NCBI GenBank assembly: GCA_028869255.1
Contig: CP110972.1
Location: 2,423,001-2,487,000 of the forward strand
Length of the DNA stretch: 64,000 bases
DNA from: Pseudomonas poae
GTDB taxonomy: Bacteria > Pseudomonadota > Gammaproteobacteria > Pseudomonadales > Pseudomonadaceae
Direction of reading: 5' to 3'
The notes under the pieces were generated by a model that worked only from the letters and a program-made list of their open reading frames with translations, did no database searches and was not told the DNA's origin. The position numbers and the translations under genes were made by a program. Positions 44,459 through 53,562 of this stretch are shown here, piece by piece; position 1 is the first letter of the stretch; each line of letters opens with the position of its first letter.

Positions 44459-46521
44459 TCGGCGGACTCTTCCAGCGGATCAGTGGATCCTGCCAGCGCT
44501 GCTGGCACCATAAGGGGATGAGCCGGGCTGGAGGTTGTAGCCAAGGCTGAACCGCCGGTTGCATATTCGATCGCGTGGACGACATAGATCGGCAACTTCC
44601 CTCGCAGTGTAGTGGCATCCATCGAACCTTTTTCGAAACCCTGGTCAATGAAGTCGATCAGGTACTGGGCTGCGATCGCTTTTGACGCCCGATTGAAGAG
44701 TTTGTAGATCGCGGAGCAACGGGCTTCCTCGGTGGCATGGGTTGTCTGAATTTTTTCGAAGGCGGTCTGCGCCTGCTTCAGCAGGCCGGCTTTGGTCTCC
44801 GAGCCTTTGTCGATCTTCTCCTCATAGATGGCAAGGTATGCCGCGTGATGGACTTCCTTCGAGAAGCCTTTCAGTGCCAGGTCATATTCGAGCGTCCAGT
44901 GGTCGGCGACGAATGTGCGCACACACTGCCCATCACTTTCGCCTCGTTTCTCGCGATGTGCCTTCAGGCCCTTTTCAACTTCGGCCGGTGTGGAACCAAA
45001 GTCTTTTCTGGCGCGCCAACGCCGCTTGGCGATGTCTGGCCAAACTGGCCCCTTCACACCCTTCAAGCCCCGAATCTCGGGCGCGCAGTCTGGCATCACA
45101 TCCATGTCAGTGATGCAGGCGGTGGGAACGGTGATCTCGCCCTTCGACGTGTCCTTGCGCTGCAGGATCTTCGAATAGCGTCGCAGACCGACACCGCCTA
45201 CGTTGATGATCGAGACCCCATGTTTGGTGAGATCCTTGCCCAACCGACGCGCTAGTGACGGCAGAAGGATCGCTTCCGCATCCCCTTCGACGACGAGCAA
45301 TCCTTTCGCGAAAAACAACCCTGCCTTGGTCACATCCAAGAATCGACTGAGGAATCGATAATCATCAGCCGCGAGACATGTCTGATCCTCAGCGAGCGAG
45401 AAGGCCCGCTGTCGTTGCATCAACACCAGGTTCTGCAGAGGTATTTTGGAACTCAGATTGGGGCTATGGGTGCTGAGGATGACCTGAACCGGCCTTAACC
45501 CCGTGGAGGGCTTTGCTGCGGCTTCGAGGAACTCCATCAACTGGAGCTGACGTTGCGGGTGCAGGTGAGCCTCCGGCTCCTCGATAAGGAGCAACGGGAG
45601 TCCGTCGGGTTCTTTGCCGAGAAGTAGGAGTTCGCAGGCCATGAACAACACATTGTTGGAGCCCAGCCCGTAGATGCCGCGCGCCTCTCCAGTGGCATGA
45701 TCCAGCAACCCAAGCTCCAATCGCTCCAGGATTTGCTTGAGCTTGGCTGGGTCAGTTCCGGCTTCCCCGAAGCCGATGCGACTGGTGAGGGGTTGGCCTG
45801 CCAGTGACAGCGGGCGAAGGTAGGTGTCGTTAATCTCCGTTTGAGCGGACACGATGGCACTGTGACGATTCACCAAGTGGCGCAGGAAATCACCCATGCC
45901 GGCAATGCTGAGCGCCTCTGCATCAGTGAGGTCTGTCGGGAGTGCTGCGGGATCAAAAGAATCGCCCGCATCAATATTAGGGAAACTGCTCAATACTTGA
46001 GATAGCCGGGAATTCCGGCCTGGAGACATTTCCCGCTCTGCATCGCGCAGCGGTTTGAGGTAGGCAGTGGCGAGCAGTTGCCGTACACCGACGTCTAGAG
46101 ACGGCCCCTCCCCGTTCTCCCCCGAACGAACCGAAATATCCACCCATTTGCGGGTTGAGGCTGAGGCGACAACGCGGCGGGCTGACCAGTGTACGTAGAG
46201 CCGCCCTACGCCACCGGTGTAGGTCACATACTCAGCGAAAGCCCCCAATTCCGCGGAGCTCAGTCCTTCCAGAGTGCACCTCAGCGTGATGTTCTCGGCC
46301 TGGATGCCACCGCTGGCGATGTGGAAGTCCTCGAGCTGCAGTCGAAGGTATTCGGCATCCCGGGTTTGCAGCACATAACGAATCGCATCGATGACCGCGG
46401 TCTTGCCAGCGTCGTTTTCGCCGACGAGAGCCGTCACGCCTTCGTTGAACTGGATGTTCAACGCATGATCACCATGCCCGAACTGGCGGAAATTCTCGAT
46501 TTTCAAAGCCGAAAGGAACAC
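44455..46521 (-). CDS. gajA: Gabija GajA-like OLD family ATP-dependent endonuclease
   Basis: 688 residues. N-terminal ABC-type ATPase: LKIENFRQFGHGDHALNIQF, Walker A-like ALVGENDAGKTAVIDAIRYV, and later PLLLIEEPEAHLHPQRQLQL (Walker B with EEPEAHLHP) and VILSTHSPNLSS. Then the TOPRIM nuclease: FAKGLLVVEGDAEAILLPSL (the Glu) and TACITDMDVMPD (DxD). This is the OLD/GajA layout. GTG start at 46521 with GAGGG 7 bases upstream. It forms a two-gene system with the helicase and is expected to nick phage DNA when nucleotide pools fall. A stand-alone OLD protein is less likely given the overlap. Confidence 0.85.
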   Translation of the reverse strand: MFLSALKIENFRQFGHGDHALNIQFNEGVTALVGENDAGKTAVIDAIRYVLQTRDAEYLRLQLEDFHIASGGIQAENITLRCTLEGLSSAELGAFAEYVTYTGGVGRLYVHWSARRVVASASTRKWVDISVRSGENGEGPSLDVGVRQLLATAYLKPLRDAEREMSPGRNSRLSQVLSSFPNIDAGDSFDPAALPTDLTDAEALSIAGMGDFLRHLVNRHSAIVSAQTEINDTYLRPLSLAGQPLTSRIGFGEAGTDPAKLKQILERLELGLLDHATGEARGIYGLGSNNVLFMACELLLLGKEPDGLPLLLIEEPEAHLHPQRQLQLMEFLEAAAKPSTGLRPVQVILSTHSPNLSSKIPLQNLVLMQRQRAFSLAEDQTCLAADDYRFLSRFLDVTKAGLFFAKGLLVVEGDAEAILLPSLARRLGKDLTKHGVSIINVGGVGLRRYSKILQRKDTSKGEITVPTACITDMDVMPDCAPEIRGLKGVKGPVWPDIAKRRWRARKDFGSTPAEVEKGLKAHREKRGESDGQCVRTFVADHWTLEYDLALKGFSKEVHHAAYLAIYEEKIDKGSETKAGLLKQAQTAFEKIQTTHATEEARCSAIYKLFNRASKAIAAQYLIDFIDQGFEKGSMDATTLRGKLPIYVVHAIEYATGGSALATTSSPAHPLMVPAALAGSTDPLEESAE

Positions 46522-46781
46522 AGTGCAGCCCTCACCTTTTTGTGTGGTAGGTAAGGTTGCTCAGCGCCAGCATGGGCGGCAGCATCCCTCCCTGGATGTG
46601 GTAGCTATATGCCATGAAAAATTAGCGTGAGCTACACAATTCGACCAACTTGTACCCGACTAGCGGCGGTTCAGTGTCTTTGAAAACCTCTTGAACTCAT
46701 AGGCCCGGTGAGCCGCGAGATGCGCTATCCGCTGCGATAACGCATCAATCCCCCACTCCGAAGGCTTGGCTAATTCACCAT

Positions 46782-49628
46782 TCACACTCGGTATTTCTTC
46801 CTGCTATATCGATTGCCTACGTATTGAGCTTTTTTGACAGATTTCTTCTTGGGTGGCTTGTAGTCACACTCAGGGAAATTGTTGCATGTCAGGAATTTTC
46901 CATTTTTCCCATCCCTCAAGATCAGATCGCCAATATTGCAACTAGGGCAGGGATAAAGCCTCAGCGCACGCCCCTGAATGTCTTCCACCTGCAGCGCGCT
47001 GTCCTGCACCAACTCCTTCAGGAAGACCGAAACCTGATTCTGAACCGTGTACATCACCACTGTACGCCGAGCTCGTGTGAGGGCGACATAAAACAGCCGG
47101 CGCTCCTCCGCGAAGAGGTATGAGTCTCCCTTTGGCATGACCAAACCGAGCACGGGATCGTCTGTCATGGTGCTGGGAAAGCTCCGACGTCGTTTTACGC
47201 TGAGCATCGCCGGCAAGATGATGTAGTCCGCCTCGGTGCCCTTGGAGCGATGGACGCTGAGAAATGATACTTGGATGAACCTCCCAAATCTGGCCTGCCA
47301 GTTTCCTGGGACATAGGCTTCCTCGTCGTTATAGCGCCCCAAGATGCAGACTTTGATCAGGCGGTCATTCGCTTTCGGGATTGAGCCATCCATCAAACCA
47401 GCGACCAGTCCCTCCAGAAAATGGACTATAGCTGGCCCTATCTCCTGGGCGCCCCGTAACATCACCGCACGTAGCGCAGGCCCCACTGCTGGTGTTTTGG
47501 AATACACCGTCTTCGGCAGCTGAACTGGGTTCTTGCTGACAAATTGACTGGATACATCGCATAAGGCTTGAGGGCATCTGAAGGTCTGCTCCAACTTCAA
47601 CAGCTGGCCCGAACCAAAAAAATCCTTGAAGTCAGTCATCACAGAAACGTCGGCACCGGCGAACCTATTGATGGACTGCCAGTCATCACCCACCGCAAAG
47701 AAATGCCGCCCTGGAGGACTTACCAATGCCCTGCACAAGCGTGCCCTGGCTCTGGAAGCATCTTGGAATTCGTCGGCCATGACCAATCGGAAGTTCGGCA
47801 CGCATCGACCTTGCTCCACGTGTTCAGCTGCTTGCACGAGCATGTCCTCAAAATCGAGTCCACCTACTCGTTTGAGCTCCGCGTCCCAGGCTTTCATTAC
47901 AGGCCAAAGGATGTCGAGGAACATTCTGTAGCGGTGTTTGAACAACCCTGAAGGCAACTCCTCGACCCGGGCGAGCAAGTCTTGCTCTTTCAGGCAATTG
48001 CTCTTCACATGAGCGATAAAGGTGCGGATCAACCCAATCAGCTTCAAGGCTGACAGGGGCGGCTGACGGCCTTCGGGAACAGGTCGATCAGGGTTAGGAT
48101 CGAGCTTGATTCCTCGGCTCGTCAGCTCCCGCGTGAGATGCTCAACCCAAGTGTTATCCCGGATCTGATGCGAGGTGGTTTCAATCAACTGGGTACCGCG
48201 CGCGCGATGCTGCGCACGCTTCCACATTGCCTCCTGAAGGTACCCCTCGAAGTGGGCGGGTGGCTGCCCATGCTCATTAAACGCGAAATGCTCGTGGTAC
48301 AAACCAATCGCTGGATAGTAGAAGTCAGGGTGATACTGGCTATGGGTTTCGGTGGCGGTGTCGTGCTCGTAGGGACGCTCGTAGAGATACTCAACACCGT
48401 TATAATGCAACCAGTTGGCAATCATGCACTCTTCGAGGCTTTTCACCGGATCACCCTGGATCGGGATGAGGCGACCTGACTTGGAGCCCGCCTTGGGAGG
48501 CGCCTTCATCGACTTGAACTCGGGTAGGTCTCGACCGAAGACAAGACGGAATAAATCCCAACGACTGCGGAATGCGACGGAGTTGTCTTTCAGGTGGTCG
48601 ACCAATTCCTCGAGCTTTTTGAATGCCAGCTTTTCCTTGACCACCCAATCCGGTACCCGCGGTTTTTTCTTGGTGGCATAGCCGATGATGGCAAGTCCAA
48701 GCCGATGGAAGGTCTTGGCGCGAACCTTGACGTTGTCCATCTTTAACCGCGTGAACGACTGCTCTGCTCGCTGAGCGAGCTCCTCGGCAGCGTCTTTGTT
48801 AAAGGCCAGCATCACAATTTCTTTCGGCTGGAAGAACCCACGGTCAATCGCATATGCAGCCTTGGCCACCATCGTGGAGGTTTTACCTGAACCCGCGGAG
48901 GCTGCAACTTGCACTCTGTTGTCGAAACAGATCACTGCCTTGGCTTGCTCATCATTCAGTGGCAGCTTTTCCACCTTGGACAGCAGCCATTTCGATGCCA
49001 CCAGCTCTTTGTCTGTGTGCTCCTGATTGATCTTTCTCCAGAGGGCATCCCAATCACCACGCCAGATGGCAAGCGCGCGCTGAATCTCTTCGAGCGAAAT
49101 CCCGAGAGCGTCCCTGAGCGCTTGGTCTTGCAACAGTGCATCCAGCTCTTTATCAGAAACCGGCAAGCTCGGCTTGGCCGCCTGCAAACTGACCTGCTGC
49201 TCATGGGTGATCCAGCGCCGCTGTGTTCTCGCATCAGTCAGCAGCCGGCTCGCCTCGGACAACCAGCCTTTTAGGAGAGTGTGAGCTGTCCTAAAGCGCT
49301 CTGCCCGCTCCTGCTTTCGACTCTCCGCCTCCAGCAGTTTTTCTGCCGCCAGTCTTTCATCAGTCCTGATAAACTCTGCGATGGCAGCATTTAGTCCTGA
49401 TACATAAAGATTAGGTAGCCCGCGTAGGACACCGCCCGGATACCGCAACTTGCCCCACAGCATGCCTTCTGCTGCGGCTATCCGGTTCCGCTCACTCTCT
49501 CCGATCACGACACTTTTGCCGTCGATGATTAGTTCCAAGCGCCCACTTGCGAGTCGCAACAACCAGGATGAAGACTTAGTCAGAACCCTGCCCCAATACG
49601 AAGGGCCCCAGACGTATTCCTTACTCAA
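46782..49628 (-). CDS. helicase IV (HelD)-like SF1 helicase with nuclease-like insert and zinc ribbon
   Basis: 948 residues. The N-terminal 200 residues are HelD-like. Walker A is QVAASAGSGKTSTMVAKAAY, motif II LVMADEFQDASRARARLCRA, motif III AVGDDWQSINRFAGADVSVM and motif VI RLFYVALTRARRTVVMYTVQ. Between motifs (about residues 410-490) an insert reads MIANWLHYNGVEYLYERPYE, then QYHPDFYYPAIGLYHEHFA and WKRAQHRARGTQLIETTSHQ. This resembles a PD-(D/E)xK nuclease core. A C-terminal topoisomerase-type zinc ribbon carries four Cys (YPCPSCNIGDLIL .. FLTCNNFPECDYK). TTG start at 49628 with GGAGGT six bases upstream. It neighbours Gabija but has its own start signal; possibly a stand-alone anti-DNA factor. 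Confidence 0.8.
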   Translation of the reverse strand: MSKEYVWGPSYWGRVLTKSSSWLLRLASGRLELIIDGKSVVIGESERNRIAAAEGMLWGKLRYPGGVLRGLPNLYVSGLNAAIAEFIRTDERLAAEKLLEAESRKQERAERFRTAHTLLKGWLSEASRLLTDARTQRRWITHEQQVSLQAAKPSLPVSDKELDALLQDQALRDALGISLEEIQRALAIWRGDWDALWRKINQEHTDKELVASKWLLSKVEKLPLNDEQAKAVICFDNRVQVAASAGSGKTSTMVAKAAYAIDRGFFQPKEIVMLAFNKDAAEELAQRAEQSFTRLKMDNVKVRAKTFHRLGLAIIGYATKKKPRVPDWVVKEKLAFKKLEELVDHLKDNSVAFRSRWDLFRLVFGRDLPEFKSMKAPPKAGSKSGRLIPIQGDPVKSLEECMIANWLHYNGVEYLYERPYEHDTATETHSQYHPDFYYPAIGLYHEHFAFNEHGQPPAHFEGYLQEAMWKRAQHRARGTQLIETTSHQIRDNTWVEHLTRELTSRGIKLDPNPDRPVPEGRQPPLSALKLIGLIRTFIAHVKSNCLKEQDLLARVEELPSGLFKHRYRMFLDILWPVMKAWDAELKRVGGLDFEDMLVQAAEHVEQGRCVPNFRLVMADEFQDASRARARLCRALVSPPGRHFFAVGDDWQSINRFAGADVSVMTDFKDFFGSGQLLKLEQTFRCPQALCDVSSQFVSKNPVQLPKTVYSKTPAVGPALRAVMLRGAQEIGPAIVHFLEGLVAGLMDGSIPKANDRLIKVCILGRYNDEEAYVPGNWQARFGRFIQVSFLSVHRSKGTEADYIILPAMLSVKRRRSFPSTMTDDPVLGLVMPKGDSYLFAEERRLFYVALTRARRTVVMYTVQNQVSVFLKELVQDSALQVEDIQGRALRLYPCPSCNIGDLILRDGKNGKFLTCNNFPECDYKPPKKKSVKKAQYVGNRYSRKKYRV

Positions 49629-49950
49629 AAACTACCTCCAACGCGGTGTTCAAACGAGAGCGAGAAACTGCTCACGATTCAGTGAGGAAGGTATTCATAC
49701 CGCAAAAAGATAGCAATCCCAATGGCTCAGAAACGGTTGCCGATCCTAAAGAGCCAGGCGCTCCTGCCAGGCAGCCACTCAACAGGATCAATAAGAACTC
49801 AATACACATTCAAATGGATGCTATCGATGCCGGTTTATTGACTTAAATAACGTCAACTTTCTGCCAAAAAAATAAATCAGAAAGTAAGCCTTGAATTGGC
49901 AACTAGTGCCCCGAGATCTGGATCGGCAACCCCACTATATCGGAGCCCCT
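49629..49950. other. intergenic stretch between the divergent helicase and CBASS genes
   Basis: 322 bases, should hold the CBASS promoter. A 66-codon open frame at 49646-49846 has no ribosome binding site and low-complexity composition; I do not accept it as a gene. Confidence 0.3.
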
Positions 49951-50229
49951 ATGGCAGACATTTATTACATCAATGGCATCAGACTCGACAAAACTGAGGA
50001 GCACATCCAGTTTGTTCGAGTTCGCAAAGCAGTCTCAAAGCAGCACTTCATGGTGCCGCGCGAATTCGTTGCTCAGCTCATACAAACTGGCGTGTCATTC
50101 AAATCTCGGTACCACGACGGCAATGGCTGGCAAACCGGTGCAGACGTGGAAGTCTATGAAGACGTCTTTCTCCGGGCTAACCGCAACAGCACCGCTAAAG
50201 ACAACCTCAGAAATTTGCCACAGGTCTGA
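49951..50229 (+). CDS. DUF3892-like small protein at the head of the CBASS locus
   Basis: 92 residues from ATG 49951 with GGAG eight bases upstream. The start MADIYYINGIRLDKTEEHIQ followed by FVRVRKAVSKQ, and a middle with HDGNGWQTGADVEVYEDVFL, suggest a small beta-rich fold like DUF3892 (short 'YYITGVRxD..I..VR' proteins). It lies 123 bases before the SLATT gene in the same direction. Small proteins of this class appear next to defence genes, but their role is unknown. It could be an accessory or immunity factor of the CBASS operon. Confidence 0.55.
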   Translation: MADIYYINGIRLDKTEEHIQFVRVRKAVSKQHFMVPREFVAQLIQTGVSFKSRYHDGNGWQTGADVEVYEDVFLRANRNSTAKDNLRNLPQV

Positions 50230-50352
50230 TTCTTTCGCGGCCCTGAGCGCGCGCGAGCAACTCTGCCCTTTCGCTTGCTCTGCCATACGCGTCGGCACGC
50301 CGTTCATTCGCGGCAGCCAGGCGACCGATGAGACTCACTGCAGGTACGCTAC

Positions 50353-50972
50353 ATGGATCACCAGGTTGCGCTAAAGTTGATCGCCGAGAAGGCCTACGAC
50401 GTCGGCTACTCCGCCAAGCTTCACTTCTCCACCTACGACATTGTGGAAAAAGCCCCAGGGTGGATCGGCCTGATCTCACTGGTGATAGGCGTACTAGCGC
50501 TCTACATCGATTTTTTGGCGGCAAAACACGTTTCAGCACTCATCACGGTGATTGGCATCTGCAGCCTTTACATCACCTATTACGCCGACTCCAAAGAGCA
50601 GTATTTTCAGGCCGGCAACAAGCTGACGAAATTACTTGATCAGCTCAAGGGGATGTCGGCCCGATGCAAATCCAACCAGCAATTTTCCGCCGCCGATCAA
50701 GCTGAACTGGATCAAGTCACCACTGATTTCCGATCGGCCTGTCAGCGGAAGCACATCCTGTTCTCGGGCTGGCTGGCTCACAAAAATTCTTCTGGGATCA
50801 CCAGATCGATTGGATCGCTGAGCACCGTGAATTTAAGTTTTTCAGGGACAAGATCCCGTTTTCCGTATACGCCCTTATCGTAGTCATTCTGATCGCTCTT
50901 GCCGGCGCATCATGGCTTGCTGCGCATCCGGAGCTCCTCCTCTCGCTGAAGGAAGTCTGCATCCATGAGTAA
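50353..50972 (+). CDS. SLATT domain transmembrane effector of CBASS, one-base frameshift
   Basis: 206 residues after repair. N-terminal LKLIAEKAYDVGYSAKLHFS and two helices (about 35-55 WIGLISLVIGVLALYI; 60-80 ALITVIGICSLYITYYAD), then a cytosolic helical part. As printed the frame is lost at the A run 50782-50786. With six A instead of five it continues FFWDHQIDWIAEHREFKFFR and a third helix FSVYALIVVILIALAGASWL, ending at TAA 50970-50972. The repaired end overlaps the nucleotidyltransferase start by 8 bases, a normal operon junction. SLATT proteins are the pore-forming killers of CBASS: on second-messenger binding they breach the inner membrane. The start has only a weak ribosome binding site. 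Confidence 0.8.
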
Positions 50973-52248
50973 AGAGCTTTTCGAGCAGTTTCGTAGAAAC
51001 CTGGCGGTCAAAAATGCCGACGAGATCTCCAAAAGCTACCGGCAGATCACCGAGAAGCTCAATGGGAAATACTACGACAGCACCTCAGAGACACTTCACT
51101 GCCGCCAGGTCGGGTCGTACGGTCGACATACCGCAGTCCACGGCGTGAGCGATCTGGACATGGCCTTCGTACTCCCGTGGTCGGTGTACGACCGATTTCA
51201 GCGCTACGAGAACAACAAGCAATCGTCACTACTCGGTGAGATTCGCCTGGCTCTGAAAGAGCGCTTCCCAAACCATGAGGTGAGGGCTCAGCAGCAGGTA
51301 GTATCGATAAATTTCTCGGACTACGTGGTCGAGGTGCTTCCGGCATTCGAGCATGAGGATGGCAGCTACACCTACCCCGATGCCAATGATGGAGGCAGCT
51401 GGGAAACCTGTAACCCAGTCGCTGAAATCGATGAGATCAACTCGCTGAACCAGGACAAAAACCATAACCTCAAGCGTCTATGCAAAATGGTGCGAGCCTG
51501 GAAAAACGACCATGGTGTGCCGCTGAAGGGAATGCTGATCGACACCCTGTGCTACCAGTTCTTGAAGGGCACCACGGACTACGACAACAAGTCCTATGCC
51601 GCCTACAGCGAAATGACCCGGGACTTCTTCGCCTACCTGGTTGATATCGATGAAGACAAGGAGCAATGGCGCGCGCCCGGCAGTGGCTCTATTGTTACCA
51701 AATCAGGCAACTTTCATCCCAAGGCCAAGAAGGCCCTGAGACGCTTACAGGAGGCGCTGGGTGATGCCGAGGTTGCCCATGAGCGGTGGAGCACTGTGTT
51801 CGGCGAACACTTTCCAGAGTATGTTGAGCAGGAAAAGAAACAGGCAATCGCAGAGAACCGGGTCAAAAATGCCGAGCAATTCATCGGTCAAAAATTCGGC
51901 CTCGACATCCAGTACACTCTGCGCATCGATTGCTCCGTCAAGAACGAAGGCGATCGGCTTCGCAACCTCATGTCTCGCGTCATGACATACCGAATTCCCA
52001 AGCAACGTGAACTAACATTCTGGGTCGCTGAGATCGATGTACCACCTCCGTACAAGATCTATTGGAAGGTGAAGAATGTCGGCCCACAGGCCATCGAAAG
52101 AGACATGATCCGCGGCGAGATCCGTATCGACAGCGGTCACCGCCAAATCACCGAACACTCAACCTTCCAAGGCGATCATTACGTAGAATGCTACGCGGTA
52201 AAAGATAACGTGTGTGTAGCGCGGAGTCGCATCATCGTGCCGATTTGA
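50965..52248 (+). CDS. CBASS CD-NTase (SMODS nucleotidyltransferase) with AGS-C-like C-terminal domain
   Basis: 427 residues. Polymerase beta-type nucleotidyltransferase core: VGSYGRHTAVHGVSDLDMAF (GS at about 50-51, acidic residues D63 and D65), third acidic residue in YVVEVLPAFE, and the helical lid with LKRLCKMVRAWKNDHGVPLK. From about 300 on, KFGLDIQYTLRIDCSVKNEG, PPPYKIYWKVKNVGPQAIER, MIRGEIRIDSG and HYVECYAVKDNVCVARSRI match the adenosine/guanosine-sensing AGS-C domain seen fused to SMODS enzymes. It should make a cyclic nucleotide on phage infection that opens the SLATT effector. No Cap2/Cap3 genes follow, so this is the minimal (type I) CBASS. Confidence 0.9.
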   Translation: MSKELFEQFRRNLAVKNADEISKSYRQITEKLNGKYYDSTSETLHCRQVGSYGRHTAVHGVSDLDMAFVLPWSVYDRFQRYENNKQSSLLGEIRLALKERFPNHEVRAQQQVVSINFSDYVVEVLPAFEHEDGSYTYPDANDGGSWETCNPVAEIDEINSLNQDKNHNLKRLCKMVRAWKNDHGVPLKGMLIDTLCYQFLKGTTDYDNKSYAAYSEMTRDFFAYLVDIDEDKEQWRAPGSGSIVTKSGNFHPKAKKALRRLQEALGDAEVAHERWSTVFGEHFPEYVEQEKKQAIAENRVKNAEQFIGQKFGLDIQYTLRIDCSVKNEGDRLRNLMSRVMTYRIPKQRELTFWVAEIDVPPPYKIYWKVKNVGPQAIERDMIRGEIRIDSGHRQITEHSTFQGDHYVECYAVKDNVCVARSRIIVPI

Positions 52249-52390
52249 GGGCGGTATAGAGGTGTACCAGGTAGCAGCCCGGCCCCTTACGACGCCTGCT
52301 GCTTTGCATTATTAAATCTGCGCTATGGCGCACCGAAGCTGCAGCCCAGAACAGCTTCGTTTCCGTAGCCACCGTCACAAGGACAACCTC

Positions 52391-52858
52391 ATGCCCGCTG
52401 TAAAAAGGATTCTTCTACCCGACACCAACCAGAGCCCCGAACACATCCTGAAGAGCATCGGCGTTGCTGATCACCTCTGCGCCACGCTGAACGTCACCGA
52501 AGTCATTTTCCTCGTGCCAGTCAAAGCCTCACTTACCTTAGGCTCACTTCATACCGCTCTTGGTCAAACTGCCCACGACGCACTCGTCAAAGGTAAACCG
52601 GTCAAGCTTGAAAGTGGTGCGCAGCTGCGCTGCGAGACGATGCAAACACTGCAATGGCTATCGCGTCCGTCCGTGGTGATCGCGGTATTTGCTAGTCAAA
52701 AGATGATGGACAGGATCGACGCGCTACAGAATGTGGCAGCAGTTGTCGCTATCCCTTGGACGGCAGGTGAGATCGAGGATTGGGCGACGACCTTAGTCAC
52801 CACAAGTATTAGGTCAACCGAGTCAACCGGCCCAGTCGCCAGCGAGGCTAATTGCTGA
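52391..52858 (+). CDS. unknown Rossmann-like protein (155 aa) after CBASS
   Basis: Starts MPAVKRILLPDTNQSPEHIL; alternating strands and helices (LNVTEVIFLVPVKASLTLGS, PSVVIAVFASQKMMDRIDAL, NVAAVVAIPW) suggest an alpha/beta fold. No catalytic motif recognised. The ATG at 52391 fits better than an upstream GTG/ATG at 52325. It lies about 140 bases after the CD-NTase on the same strand and 19 bases before the next ORF, with which it likely forms a pair. It could be a separate two-gene module or a tail of the CBASS transcript. Confidence 0.5.
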   Translation: MPAVKRILLPDTNQSPEHILKSIGVADHLCATLNVTEVIFLVPVKASLTLGSLHTALGQTAHDALVKGKPVKLESGAQLRCETMQTLQWLSRPSVVIAVFASQKMMDRIDALQNVAAVVAIPWTAGEIEDWATTLVTTSIRSTESTGPVASEANC

Positions 52859-52877
52859 CCCGGTCGTTGAACAAGCG

Positions 52878-53162
52878 ATGAAATCGCTGACCAATATGAT
52901 CAACAAAGCCCATAACATCTTGCATCCATCTGACGAGGAACACGCCAAGCGGATCCTTCGAATTCTCCGCTCGCGCAATCACAAGGAGCCTGCAGAAAAC
53001 ATCAAGCGTTGGGCTGTCATACATGGTTGGCTGCCCAAGGCAGCTGAACGCTTGGAGGTGCTGGCCCAAAAGGGGTTCGCCCTGCGTACTAAGCCAAAGA
53101 TCGACAACCCCGACCATGCCCAACAGAGCTATCAACGTTGGGCTGAGGCAGCGCAACCATAA
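52878..53162 (+). CDS. unknown basic protein (94 aa), partner of the preceding gene
   Basis: A helical, basic protein: NMINKAHNILHPSDEEHAKR, ENIKRWAVIHGWLPKAAERL and a Pro/Asp-rich end RTKPKIDNPDHAQQSYQRWA. The middle could be a small helix-turn-helix-like bundle. It starts 19 bases after the 155-aa gene. No family recognised. Confidence 0.5.
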   Translation: MKSLTNMINKAHNILHPSDEEHAKRILRILRSRNHKEPAENIKRWAVIHGWLPKAAERLEVLAQKGFALRTKPKIDNPDHAQQSYQRWAEAAQP

Positions 53163-53259
53163 CAGCCTTAGCTCGATAGCTTGACCACTGTTGTACGAGC
53201 GATGTGAGGCATCCGAGCAAGGGGCATGGAGGTCGGACTGACCGACCTCTCATGCCCGT

Positions 53260-53418
53260 TTACTTGAACAATGCTACGGTCAAGGCCACGAAGGTAGTAG
53301 CTGATTGGATGACTTCATAAATCGCGTTCGCCTTGCCCGACCAAGCTGTCTGACCCACGACAACGCCGGCAGCGACGACGGTTCCGCACAAAACGTTGCA
53401 CCAGCCTCCATTAGCCAC
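53260..53418 (-). CDS. possible small membrane protein (52 aa)
   Basis: From GTG 53418 the frame reads MANGGWCNVLCGTVVAAGVV then VGQTAWSGKANAIYEVIQSA and TTFVALTVALFK: two short hydrophobic segments separated by a polar turn. The frame is open further upstream to 53562, but that part is Arg-rich and looks non-coding. There is no ribosome binding site of note. A small toxin-like or regulatory membrane peptide is possible; confidence is low. Confidence 0.3.
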   Translation of the reverse strand: MANGGWCNVLCGTVVAAGVVVGQTAWSGKANAIYEVIQSATTFVALTVALFK

Positions 53419-53562
53419 AGTCAACGCCAGACGGGAACGTGAGCAAAAGCGAAATCGCTCCGTTAGGCTAAACTTGGCTAGTGCCGTATTGCTGCGCCGC
53501 AATCTGTTCCCCCTAGGCGAAATTCGGTGCCACATCTCCCTGTACGGTAAGGCTGTAGCCAC

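Noticed and set aside
49646..49846. 66-aa open frame before the CBASS locus
   Set aside because: No ribosome binding site, low-complexity sequence, overlaps the promoter area of two divergent genes.
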